From NCBI GenBank assembly GCA_945860725.1, contig CAMAQZ010000003.1:1-64000 (forward strand): DNA of 64,000 bases, given 5' to 3'. The notes beneath the pieces were generated by a model. It did not search any database. It had not been told where the DNA came from and saw only the letters and a program-made list of their open reading frames with translations. Source of the stretch: Klebsiella pneumoniae (lineage in GTDB: Bacteria > Pseudomonadota > Gammaproteobacteria > Steroidobacterales > Steroidobacteraceae). A program made the position numbers and the translations under genes. Of this stretch, positions 56,071 to 64,000 are shown piece by piece (within the stretch, counting starts at the first letter, position 1; the number at the start of each line of letters is the position of its first letter).

Positions 56071-57101
56071 GGATCGACCGCCAAGGCCGACAGATCACCA
56101 GGACGCTGCGGCGGTGCAAGCCCGAAATGCAGGTATGCAGCGCGGGTCGCGACCCGTCCCCGCGAGGTCCGCATCAGGAAGCCTTGTTGGATGAGGAACG
56201 GCTCCACCACATCCTCGAGCGTACCGCGCTCCTCGGCGATCGCCACGGCCAAGCTCTCGATGCCGACGGGACCACCCTCGAACTTCTCGATCAGGGTGGT
56301 GAGCAGCTTGCGATCGAGCGAATCGAACCCGACAGGATCGACGGCGAGCAGATCGAGCGCCGCGACCGCGACCGGTGCGGTGATGATGCCATCGCCGCGG
56401 ACCTGCGCGTAATCGCGTACCCGACGCAGCAACCGGTTCGCGATGCGCGGCGTCCCGCGCGCACGCTCGGCGATACGCAGCGCACCGTCCTCCCCGAGCG
56501 GCACGCCGAGAATGCCGGCCGAGCGCCGCACGATGCTCGCGAGGTCGGGGACATCGTAGAACTCGAGGCGTTGCACGATGCCGAAGCGGTCCCGCAACGG
56601 CGAAGTCAGCAGGCCCGCGCGGGTGGTGGCGCCCACCAGCGTGAAGGGCGGCAGTGCGAGCTTGATCGAGCGCGCAGCGGGCCCCTCACCGACCATGATG
56701 TCGAGTTGGTAGTCCTCCATCGCGGGATACAGCACCTCTTCGACGATGGGCGAAAGCCGATGGATCTCGTCAATGAACAGCACATCTCGCGGCTGCAGGT
56801 TGGTCAGGATCGCGGCGAGGTCACCTTGTCGCTCGAGCACGGGGCCGGATGTCTGACGCAAATTCACGCCAAGTTCGGCGGCGAGGATGTTGGCGAGGGT
56901 GGTCTTACCGAGGCCGGGCGGCCCGAAGATGAGCACATGATCGAGCGCCTCACCGCGGCCGCGTGCGGCATCGACGAAGATCCCGAGCTGCTCCTTGACG
57001 GGCGCCTGACCAACATAGTCCGCAAGGCGCCGCGGGCGTATGGCGCGATCAAGTGCCTCGTCCTCCCGGACGCCCTCCGGGTCGACCAATCGCTCGTTCA
57101 T
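56067..57101 (-). CDS. ruvB: RuvB, Holliday junction branch-migration ATPase
   Basis: 344-residue AAA+ motor. Walker [17 protein letters not shown], Walker [12 protein letters not shown], sensor 1 LVGATTRAG and the arginine-finger region are present. The C-terminal winged helix ends the protein ([19 protein letters not shown]). I chose ATG 57101 ([10 protein letters not shown]), 13 bp after ruvA; the longer open frame lies inside ruvA. Confidence 0.97.
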   Translation of the reverse strand: MNERLVDPEGVREDEALDRAIRPRRLADYVGQAPVKEQLGIFVDAARGRGEALDHVLIFGPPGLGKTTLANILAAELGVNLRQTSGPVLERQGDLAAILTNLQPRDVLFIDEIHRLSPIVEEVLYPAMEDYQLDIMVGEGPAARSIKLALPPFTLVGATTRAGLLTSPLRDRFGIVQRLEFYDVPDLASIVRRSAGILGVPLGEDGALRIAERARGTPRIANRLLRRVRDYAQVRGDGIITAPVAVAALDLLAVDPVGFDSLDRKLLTTLIEKFEGGPVGIESLAVAIAEERGTLEDVVEPFLIQQGFLMRTSRGRVATRAAYLHFGLAPPQRPGDLSALAVDP

Positions 57102-57114
57102 GCGCCAACCCTCG

Positions 57115-57750
57115 TCATGATCCGGAACGACCGCCGATTCCGAAGGCAGCGGACTGCAGCGCCCGTCGGATGATCTCCTCGGTGCTCGTCGGCGCATCCG
57201 CCACACCAGCGCCGCCCTCTCCGACCGCTGCGTCGACCATGCGCGTCGCCTCAGCGGGGCGATAGCCGAGCGCCGACAGGGCTGCGAGCGCTTCGCCACG
57301 CGGGCCACCCCCTGTGGCCTCGCCGAGCGTCGGCGTCGCACCCGCATGGGTGGTGACGCGGTCGCGCAATTCGAGGACCAGTCGCTCGGCGGTCTTGCGG
57401 CCGATCCCGGGGATGCGAATGAGCGATGCGGTATCACCGGCAGCGATGCAAGACGCGAAAGCATCCGCGTCGCTGCCCGAAAGGATGGCGAGCGCGATCT
57501 TCGGACCCACACCCGACACTTTGATCAACAGCCGGAACAGGCGCCGCTCCTCCTCGCGCATGAAACCGTAGAGCACCTGCGCGTCCTCGCGCACCACGAG
57601 ATGCGTGAGCAGGCGGACCTCCTCGCCCGGCGCAGGCAGCGCGTAGAAGGTCGACATCGGCGCCTCGAGTTCGTAGCCGACACCGCCCACCTCGATGAGC
57701 AATTGCGGTGGCTGCTTGACGGTGAGCCTGCCGCGCAACGAACCGATCAT
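57115..57750 (-). CDS. ruvA: RuvA, Holliday junction-binding protein
   Basis: 211-residue protein. [21 protein letters not shown] starts the OB domain, followed by helix-hairpin-helix motifs ([33 protein letters not shown]) and a C-terminal RuvB-binding domain. It targets RuvB to junctions. It overlaps the ruvC end by 4 bp. Confidence 0.97.
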   Translation of the reverse strand: MIGSLRGRLTVKQPPQLLIEVGGVGYELEAPMSTFYALPAPGEEVRLLTHLVVREDAQVLYGFMREEERRLFRLLIKVSGVGPKIALAILSGSDADAFASCIAAGDTASLIRIPGIGRKTAERLVLELRDRVTTHAGATPTLGEATGGGPRGEALAALSALGYRPAEATRMVDAAVGEGGAGVADAPTSTEEIIRRALQSAAFGIGGRSGS

Positions 57751-58394
57751 CCCGACACCTCGGTCCGCACCGCCCGTGTCCGTTTAGCGGCAGATCGCGG
57801 CGCCGATGCGCGCAGCGCCTGCAACGGCGCAAGCCGCCGATGCTGGGCGTGGCACATCGCCACGGCGAGCGCATCGGCCGCATCGGCGGAGAGACTGCCT
57901 TCGACCTTGAGGAGCGTGCGCATCATGTGTGCGACCTGGATCTTGTCGGCGGCACCGAACCCAACCGTGGCGAGCTTCACGGCACGGGGCGCGTACTCGG
58001 CAAGCTCGATTCCGCCCACTGCTGCGAGCGCCGCACCGCGTGCCTGCCCGAGTTTGAGCGCGCTGTCGACGTTGCGGCCGAGGAATACGCGCTCGATGGC
58101 CACTTCGGTCGGGCGCCATTGCGCGATCAGTGCCGTCACGCCGGCGTGGATGCGCGAGAGACGCTCGGCCAAGGGCAAGGCTTCGACCTCGATGTGACCC
58201 TGGGCGAGACAGCGGCTGTCGAGGCCATCGACGGCGATCACGCCGAAGCCGGTGCGTCGCGAGCCGGGATCAAGACCGAGGATGCGACAGGCATCCGCCC
58301 GCAGACGCAACGGTGCGGCGGGGGGCGATGCGTCACCCGTCACCAAGGACTCGGGACGGTAGGCGCGCCAGGACTTCGAGCGGTAACTCGGCAT
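57747..58394 (-). CDS. ruvC: RuvC, Holliday junction resolvase
   Basis: 215-residue endonuclease. Catalytic acidic residues are in ILGLDPGSRRTGFG, AIERVFLGRNVDSALKLGQ and DAADALAVAMCHA. Family members normally begin two residues before ILGLDPG, but no start codon lies there; the nearest are GTG 58343, TTG 58346 and ATG 58394. All give an N-terminal extension of at least 18 residues. I report ATG 58394; the C-terminus is basic ([16 protein letters not shown]). Confidence 0.9.
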   Translation of the reverse strand: MPSYRSKSWRAYRPESLVTGDASPPAAPLRLRADACRILGLDPGSRRTGFGVIAVDGLDSRCLAQGHIEVEALPLAERLSRIHAGVTALIAQWRPTEVAIERVFLGRNVDSALKLGQARGAALAAVGGIELAEYAPRAVKLATVGFGAADKIQVAHMMRTLLKVEGSLSADAADALAVAMCHAQHRRLAPLQALRASAPRSAAKRTRAVRTEVSG

Positions 58395-58434
58395 GCGTTC
58401 CGGACGCCAGAGCGGCGAGGCAAAACAAGCCTTG

Positions 58435-58440
58435 ATGATA
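58435..58440 (-). promoter_or_regulatory. -10 candidate for the ruvC-tol operon
   Basis: Minus-strand TATCAT (five of six consensus bases) lies in the 112-bp gap between lpd and ruvC. Transcription would start near 58428, 34 nt before ATG 58394. No clear -35 is seen. Confidence 0.4.
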
Positions 58441-58506
58441 CCCCGATTTCCGTGGGCTCACAGGGTTCTGCGCAGCTCACGAACGGCCCACCGCGGCGCG
58501 GCGACC

Positions 58507-59937
58507 TCAGCGGTTCGGCATGTCGATGGCGCGCTTGTCGGCGGCCAGCGCGGCTTCGTGCAGGGCCTCGGAGAGCGTGGGATGGGCATGGATGGTGCGC
58601 TGCAGGTCTTCACTGCTGGCCGCGTACTCCATCGCGAGCACGGCTTCGGCGATCAACTCACCGGCCATCGGCCCGACGATGTGCACGCCGAGGATACGGT
58701 CGTCGTCCTGCGCGGCGATCAGCTTCACGAAACCCTGCCCCGCTTCCATGGCGCGCGCGCGACCACTCGCGACGAACGGGAAGCTGCCTACTTTGTACGC
58801 GCGGCCGCTGCCCTTGACCTGCTCCTCGGTCTGCCCGACCCAGGCGATCTCCGGCGCGGAGTAGATCACCGACGGGATCACATCGTAGTTGACATGGGCA
58901 TAGAGCCCGGCGATACGGTCGGCAACCGACACGCCCTCTTCTTTGGCCTTGTGCGCGAGCATCGGGCCCCGCACGCAGTCACCAACCGCCCAGATGTTCT
59001 CCACGCCGCTGTGACAGTGGTCGTCCACCTTGATGAAGCCCCTCTCGTCGATTTCGACGCCCGTGCCCTCAGCGAGCAACCCCTCGGTGTAGGGACGCCG
59101 ACCGATGCAGACCACCAGCTTGTCGACCGTGATGGACTTTGCAGAACCGGCGGCATCGACGTAGGCGACCTGCGCCGCGCCGTCCTTGACCTCGGCGCCG
59201 GAGACCTTGGCACCGAGGCGGATGTCGAGACCGAGCTTCTTGAAATGTTTGAGCGCTTCCTTGGCGAGTTGCTGATCGGCGATCGGGAGGAACGAGGCCG
59301 ATGCTTCGAGCACCACCACCTCCGCACCGAGCCGACGCCACACACTGCCGAGCTCGAGACCGATCACACCGGCGCCGATGACGCCGAGCCGCTTCGGGAC
59401 TGCGTCGAACTCGAGCGCCCCCCAACTGTCGACGATGTGCTTGCAATCGAAGGGCGCGGTACGCAGCGCCGTCGGAATCGAGCCGCTCGCCAACACCACA
59501 TGTTTGCCCGAGAGCCGGCGTTGGCTGCCATCGTGGGCCGTGAAAGCGACCTCACGCCCCGGTAGCAATTGCCCGCGGCCTTGCAGCGCCGTGACGCCGG
59601 CCGCCTTCAGCAACTGCGCGATGCCGGAGGTCATGCCCTTGACGATCCCGGCCTTGCGCTTCTGCATGGCCGCGACATCCATCGACACCTCGCCGGCGCG
59701 GATACCGTGGGAGGCGAACTCGGACTGCGCCCGATGGAAGAGCTCGGTCGATTCGAGCAAGGCCTTGGAAGGGATGCAACCCGCATTGAGGCAGGTACCA
59801 CCGAAGGCGGTGCTGCCGTCGTAGTTCTTCCAACCGTCGATGCAGGCGACCTTGAGCCTGTTCTGGCCTGCACGGATTGCGGCCGGATAGCCCGCAGGAC
59901 CGCCGCCGATGACGATGACGTCGTAGCTGTCGTTCAT
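58507..59937 (-). CDS. lpdA: Dihydrolipoamide dehydrogenase (E3)
   Basis: 476-residue flavoprotein that reoxidises the lipoyl groups of 2-oxo acid dehydrogenase complexes. FAD-binding IGGGPAGYPAAIRAGQ, the redox disulfide GGTCLNAGCIPSKALL, NAD-binding GVIGLELGSVWRRLGA and the catalytic HAHPTLSEALHEA are present. It follows sucB by 11 bp, as the E3 of this oxoglutarate dehydrogenase operon. Confidence 0.97.
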   Translation of the reverse strand: MNDSYDVIVIGGGPAGYPAAIRAGQNRLKVACIDGWKNYDGSTAFGGTCLNAGCIPSKALLESTELFHRAQSEFASHGIRAGEVSMDVAAMQKRKAGIVKGMTSGIAQLLKAAGVTALQGRGQLLPGREVAFTAHDGSQRRLSGKHVVLASGSIPTALRTAPFDCKHIVDSWGALEFDAVPKRLGVIGAGVIGLELGSVWRRLGAEVVVLEASASFLPIADQQLAKEALKHFKKLGLDIRLGAKVSGAEVKDGAAQVAYVDAAGSAKSITVDKLVVCIGRRPYTEGLLAEGTGVEIDERGFIKVDDHCHSGVENIWAVGDCVRGPMLAHKAKEEGVSVADRIAGLYAHVNYDVIPSVIYSAPEIAWVGQTEEQVKGSGRAYKVGSFPFVASGRARAMEAGQGFVKLIAAQDDDRILGVHIVGPMAGELIAEAVLAMEYAASSEDLQRTIHAHPTLSEALHEAALAADKRAIDMPNR

Positions 59938-59948
59938 GATGCTGTGTC

Positions 59949-61145
59949 TCAGATGCCGATCAACATGCGGCCCGGATCCTCGAGCGCGTCTTTGATGGCG
60001 ACCAGGAACTGCACGGCCTCACGGCCGTCGATGATCCGGTGATCGTAGGTCACCGCGAGGTACATGATGGGCCGCACCACGACCTGCCCATCCACCGCCA
60101 CCGGGCGATCCTGGATCTTGTGCATGCCGAGGATGGCGCTCTGCGGCGCGTTGAGGATCGGCGTCGAGAGCATCGAGCCGAACACGCCGCCGTTGGTGAT
60201 CGTGAAGGTACCGCCCTGCAATTCTTCGAGCGCGAGGCCGCCAGCGCGGGCGCGAACACCGTAATCGTTGATCTTCCGCTCGATCTGCGCAAAACCCAAG
60301 GTCTCTGCGTTGCGCAGCACCGGCACCACGAGCCCGCGGTCGGTCGAGACCGCGACCCCGATGTCGTAGTACTCGTGATAGATGATGTCGTTGCCGTCGA
60401 CTGCCGCGTTCATGACCGGATACTTGCGCAGGGCCTCGATGCTTGCCTTCACGAAAAAGGACATGAAGCCGAGCTTCACACCGTGTTCCTTCTCAAAACG
60501 GTCTTTGTGGCGCGCACGGAGCTCGCCGATGGCGGTCAGATCGATCTCGTTGAAGGTGGTGAGCAAGGCGGCGTTCTGCTGCGCCTGCAGCAGCCTCTCG
60601 GCGATGCGTAGACGCAGACGCGTCATCGGCACGCGTTGCTCGGCGCGCGCACCGGGCACCGCCACGGGACCCGCTGCCGGAGCCGCTGCCGGAGCCACCT
60701 CGCGGGCGACATGCGCCGCGACATCAGCCTTGGTGATGCGACCGTCACGCCCGGACCCCGCCACGGCGGCAGGATCCACCTGGTTCTCCTCGACGAGACG
60801 GCGTGCCGCGGGACCGAGCTTCGCTGCCGATGCGGCTGGCGCGACCGTCGCCGCGACGGGCGCAGACTTTGCACTTTTTGAACTCTTGGCAGGCGCCACA
60901 ACCGCTGCACCTTCCTCGAAGATCGCCAGCAGATCGCCGCTCTTCACGGTCGCGCCCGGCTGCACTTTGAATTCTTTGATAACGCCGGCGGCGGGCGCCG
61001 GCACCTCGAGCACCACCTTGTCGGTCTCGAGGTCAGCAAGGCTTTCATCGCGGCTCACCGCTTCGCCCGGCTGCTTGCGCCAGGCGACCAACACCGCATC
61101 GGCGACCGACTCGGGCAATTGAGGGACTCTGATTTCAATGGTCAT
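59949..61145 (-). CDS. sucB: SucB, dihydrolipoyl succinyltransferase (E2)
   Basis: 398-residue core of the 2-oxoglutarate dehydrogenase complex. One lipoyl domain ([15 protein letters not shown], lysine near 43), a peripheral subunit-binding domain ([25 protein letters not shown]) and the catalytic domain ([16 protein letters not shown]) are in order. Two Ala/Pro/Val linkers separate them. It starts at ATG 61145 with AGGAACG upstream, 40 bp after sucA. Confidence 0.97.
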   Translation of the reverse strand: MTIEIRVPQLPESVADAVLVAWRKQPGEAVSRDESLADLETDKVVLEVPAPAAGVIKEFKVQPGATVKSGDLLAIFEEGAAVVAPAKSSKSAKSAPVAATVAPAASAAKLGPAARRLVEENQVDPAAVAGSGRDGRITKADVAAHVAREVAPAAAPAAGPVAVPGARAEQRVPMTRLRLRIAERLLQAQQNAALLTTFNEIDLTAIGELRARHKDRFEKEHGVKLGFMSFFVKASIEALRKYPVMNAAVDGNDIIYHEYYDIGVAVSTDRGLVVPVLRNAETLGFAQIERKINDYGVRARAGGLALEELQGGTFTITNGGVFGSMLSTPILNAPQSAILGMHKIQDRPVAVDGQVVVRPIMYLAVTYDHRIIDGREAVQFLVAIKDALEDPGRMLIGI

Positions 61146-61185
61146 CGTGGGTCGTTCCTAGAAGCTGGATCCAAACGGGATGGGG

Positions 61186-64000
61186 TCAGACGTTCGAGAG
61201 CCGCGCCGTCTCGCGCTGGCCGACCTCGCGCACCGTCGCGCTGAGGGCGGCCCGGACGATCGCCGCCTGCTCGGACTCATGTACTTTGGCGATACCGGTC
61301 GCCGGCGCTGCAGCCGGTGCACGGCCGGAATAGAGCAGCTCGCGCTTGCCTGCGATGGGCCGCTCCAGCTGGTGGCGGATCTGGTACCACGCGCCCTGGT
61401 TCTGCGGCTCCTCTTGGCACCACACCACTTCGCGCGCCTGCGGGTAACGCGCCAGCAGCGCCTCGTACTCGTCGACGGGGAACGGATAGAGCTGCTCGAG
61501 GCGGGCCAAGACGACGTCTGTCTGTCCCGCCGTGCGCCGCGCCTTGAGCAGGTCGAAGTAGACCTTGCCACTCGAGAGCACGAGGCGACGCACCATCGCC
61601 GGATCGACCGGGTCGATTTCGTCGATGAGGTTCTGGAACGTGCCGCTCTGCAGGTCTGCAAGGCTCGAGACCGACAATTCGTGCCGCAGCAGGCTCTTCG
61701 GCGTCATGACGATGAGCGGCTTGCGGAAACTGCGCAGCATCTGGCGACGGAGCATGTGGAACATCTGTGCGGGCGTCGAGGGCACGCACACCGACATGTT
61801 GAGCTCGGCGCAGAGTTGCAGGAAGCGCTCGAGACGCGCGGAGGAATGCTCAGGACCCTGTCCCTCGTAGCCATGCGGCAGGAACAGCGTGAGACCGGAG
61901 TATCGGCCCCACTTCGATTCGCCCGAGACGATGAACTGGTCAATGATGACTTGTGCGCCATTCGCGAAGTCGCCGAACTGGCCCTCCCAGACCACAAGCA
62001 CGCCCGGATCGGTGGTCGAGTAGCCGTACTCGAAACCCATCACGGCCTCTTCCGACAGCACCGAGTCGATCACTTGGAAGCGCGGCTGGCGTTCCGCGAT
62101 GTGCTGCAGCGGCACGAAAGTCTCACCGGTCTGTTGGTGGTGCCATACCGCATGCCGGTGGAAGAAGGTGCCACGACCACAGTCCTGGCCGGAGAGCCGC
62201 ACGGCATAGCCGTCTTCGAGCAGGCCGGCATAGGCGAGCGTCTCCGCGCAGCCCCAATCGAGCGGCAATTCGCCGGCCAGCATCTTCAGGCGGTTGGTGA
62301 CGACCTGCTGGACCCGCGGGTGGAGCGGGAAGCCCTCGGGCACCGCAGTGATGCGCGCACCGAGCGCAGCGATCCGCTTCGGCGCGAGACCGGTGCTCAG
62401 CTTTACGTCCCAGTTGATCTCGAGGTAGGGGCTCCAATCGACGGTGTATTTGTTGCCGATCATGCCGAGCGACGCCCGCGCCTGCGGGCGACCTTCGTCG
62501 AGCCCAGCGCGGTATTCCTCCACGAGGCCGTCGGCCTCGAAGGAGGTCAGCGCGCCATCGGCGACCAACCGGTCCGCATAGAGTTTGCGGGCGGTCGGAT
62601 GCTTGCGGATCGCGTTGTACATGACCGGCTGCGTGGCGGAGGGCTCGTCGGCCTCGTTGTGCCCGAGCCGGCGATAGCAGACGAGGTCGATCACGACATC
62701 TTTGTGGAAGCGCATGCGGTAGCGCATCGCGAGGCGGGTCACGAACACCACGGCCTCGGGATCGTCGGCGTTCACATGGAAGATCGGCGCCTCGAGCATC
62801 TTGGCGACATCGGAGCAGTACATCGTCGAACGCGCGTCATCCGGACGCGAGGTGGTGAAGCCCACTTGGTTGTTGATCACAAGGTGCAGTGTGCCGCCGG
62901 TGCTGTACCCGCGGGCCTGCGAGAGCTGCAGCGTTTCCATGACCACGCCCTGACCGGCGAAGGCCGCGTCGCCGTGGATGAGGATAGGCACCACGCGTTC
63001 GCCGAGGGTGTCCTCGCGGCGCTCCTGCCGGGCGCGCACCGAACCCTCCACCACCGCGTTCACCACCTCGAGATGCGAGGGGTTGAAGGCGAGCGTCACA
63101 TGCACATTGCCGCCCTGCGTGCGCAGGTCGGCGGAGAAACCCTTGTGATATTTGACGTCGCCGGAACCGGTGAGGTGCGCGGTGTCGTACTTACCCTCGA
63201 ACTCCGAGAACAACGCGGACGGCGCCTTGCCGAGCACGTTGACGAGCACATTGAGGCGACCGCGGTGCGCCATGCCGATGACGAACTCTTCGGCACCGAG
63301 CGCACCACCGGTCTGGATCACATCGTCGAGCAACGGGATCAGTGCATCGCCGCCTTCGAGCGAAAAACGCTTCTGGCCGACGTACTTCGTGTGCAGGTAA
63401 CGCTCGAGACCTTCGGCAGCGGTGAGCTGCCAGAGAATGTTACGGCGCTCTTCCGCCGAGAATCGATGGTTGAGCCGCCCCGATTGGAACTCATCCTGCA
63501 GCCACAACCGCTCGTCGGTGTCCGAGACATGCGCGAACTCGGCGCCCACCGTGCCGCAGTAGGTGTGCTCCAGCATCGCGACGATGTCGCGCAGCGTGCT
63601 GCGCTGCCGGACGTCTGCGACCCGGCTGCCGGTGAAGAAGCTGCGATCGAGATCCGCTTCATCGAGACCGAAGTAGGAGAGTTCGAGGACCCGCGGCCGC
63701 TCGCGTCGCGACAGACCGAGGGGATCGAGTTTTGCGATCAGGTGGCCACGGTTGGCGTAAATCTGGACGAGGCGCGACACCGCACCCTGGCGAGCACTCT
63801 CCTCATCGACGCCCGCGGCGGCGACCACGGCACCGGCGTCCCGGGCGGCTCGAGCGCGCAAGGCGATCGCCGACTGGATGGCGCGGTGGGACGCTTCCGG
63901 CCCTGCCGGCTGGGGCAGCGCGGCGAAATAGCCGCGCCAGTGGGGTTCTACGCTCGCCGGGTCGGCGAGGTACTGTTCGTACAGGGATTCGACATAGTCG
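61186..64000 (-). CDS. sucA: SucA, 2-oxoglutarate dehydrogenase E1 (5' end beyond window)
   Basis: About 937 residues are visible of a thiamine-diphosphate enzyme that decarboxylates 2-oxoglutarate in the TCA cycle. The frame is open to the right edge: residues DYVESLYEQYLADPASVEPHW are encoded by the last 65 bases (identified by DYVESLYEQYLADP). Conserved motifs include FVIGMAHRGRLNVL, ILIHGDAAFAGQGVVMETLQ, INNQVGFTTS and FGYSTTDP-like EYGYST. Only the first few codons and the promoter lie outside. Confidence 0.97.
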   Translation of the reverse strand, partial: DYVESLYEQYLADPASVEPHWRGYFAALPQPAGPEASHRAIQSAIALRARAARDAGAVVAAAGVDEESARQGAVSRLVQIYANRGHLIAKLDPLGLSRRERPRVLELSYFGLDEADLDRSFFTGSRVADVRQRSTLRDIVAMLEHTYCGTVGAEFAHVSDTDERLWLQDEFQSGRLNHRFSAEERRNILWQLTAAEGLERYLHTKYVGQKRFSLEGGDALIPLLDDVIQTGGALGAEEFVIGMAHRGRLNVLVNVLGKAPSALFSEFEGKYDTAHLTGSGDVKYHKGFSADLRTQGGNVHVTLAFNPSHLEVVNAVVEGSVRARQERREDTLGERVVPILIHGDAAFAGQGVVMETLQLSQARGYSTGGTLHLVINNQVGFTTSRPDDARSTMYCSDVAKMLEAPIFHVNADDPEAVVFVTRLAMRYRMRFHKDVVIDLVCYRRLGHNEADEPSATQPVMYNAIRKHPTARKLYADRLVADGALTSFEADGLVEEYRAGLDEGRPQARASLGMIGNKYTVDWSPYLEINWDVKLSTGLAPKRIAALGARITAVPEGFPLHPRVQQVVTNRLKMLAGELPLDWGCAETLAYAGLLEDGYAVRLSGQDCGRGTFFHRHAVWHHQQTGETFVPLQHIAERQPRFQVIDSVLSEEAVMGFEYGYSTTDPGVLVVWEGQFGDFANGAQVIIDQFIVSGESKWGRYSGLTLFLPHGYEGQGPEHSSARLERFLQLCAELNMSVCVPSTPAQMFHMLRRQMLRSFRKPLIVMTPKSLLRHELSVSSLADLQSGTFQNLIDEIDPVDPAMVRRLVLSSGKVYFDLLKARRTAGQTDVVLARLEQLYPFPVDEYEALLARYPQAREVVWCQEEPQNQGAWYQIRHQLERPIAGKRELLYSGRAPAAAPATGIAKVHESEQAAIVRAALSATVREVGQRETARLSNV

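Overview
This is a high-GC (about two-thirds G+C by eye), gene-dense chromosomal segment of a gammaproteobacterium. Gene order matches conserved Pseudomonas/Xanthomonas/E. coli blocks: queG<>nnr-tsaE-amiC-mutL-miaA-hfq-hflX-hflK-hflC-purA, then tRNA-Leu(CAG), rnr-rlmB-rpsF-rpsR-rplI-dnaB-alr; ruvC-ruvA-ruvB-ybgC-tolQRAB-pal-cpoB-queE-queC-tRNA-Lys; rpsP-rimM-trmD-rplS; and sucA-sucB-lpd. A SUF operon led by an Rrf2 regulator, a eukaryote-type class I aldolase and a YhhQ transporter suggest a lineage near Xanthomonadales/Nevskiales/Steroidobacterales. I cannot assign a genus. No integrase, transposase, phage gene or CRISPR array was seen, and no stretch over 300 bp lacks a gene.

Layout. 1-3164 (minus): fba, mlaF, mlaE and a partial mlaD. 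3341-10388 (plus): nine tightly packed genes, sufR-sufB-sufC-sufD-sufS-sufU-sufT, a Rieske protein and a SixA-type phosphatase. 10324-15758 (minus): a B12-binding radical SAM protein, a DUF481 outer-membrane protein, the queuosine-precursor transporter yhhQ, and sppA. 15811-19203 (minus): rplS, trmD, rimM, rpsP and ffh. 19218-22669: corB-like transporter (plus), radA (minus), PP2C phosphatase (plus). 22693-29397 (minus): alr, dnaB, rplI, rpsR, rpsF, rlmB, rnr. 29508-32809: tRNA-Leu and an accessory patch (CpcT/CpeT-fold protein, saccharopine-dehydrogenase-like oxidoreductase, unknown secreted protein) lying between rnr and purA. 32806-44075 (minus): the purA-to-nnr superoperon. 44097-49336: queG, deoxynucleoside kinase, folK, pcnB, tRNA-Glu(CUC), maiA-like GST, small membrane protein. 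49535-58394 (minus): tRNA-Lys, queC, queE, cpoB, pal, tolBARQ, ybgC, ruvBAC. 58507-64000 (minus): lpd, sucB and a partial sucA.

How the genes work together. The SUF block builds Fe-S clusters, and several clients are encoded nearby: QueE, QueG, the radical SAM protein and the Rieske protein. Four queuosine genes (yhhQ, queG, queE, queC) lie at three loci, so both salvage and synthesis of the tRNA modification are represented. Mla, Tol-Pal, SppA, AmiC and the DUF481 protein serve the envelope. RuvABC, RadA, MutL and DnaB serve DNA repair and replication. Hfq, MiaA, RNase R, RlmB, TrmD and PcnB serve RNA metabolism.

Most unusual features: the CpcT-fold accessory patch; a symmetric -10 element shared by queG and nnr with start codons about 7 nt either side; an acidic insertion in PcnB; a CX4CX2C radical SAM motif; a Rieske protein and a SixA-like phosphatase inside the suf operon; and a tandem palindrome that overlaps the sppA ribosome-binding site.
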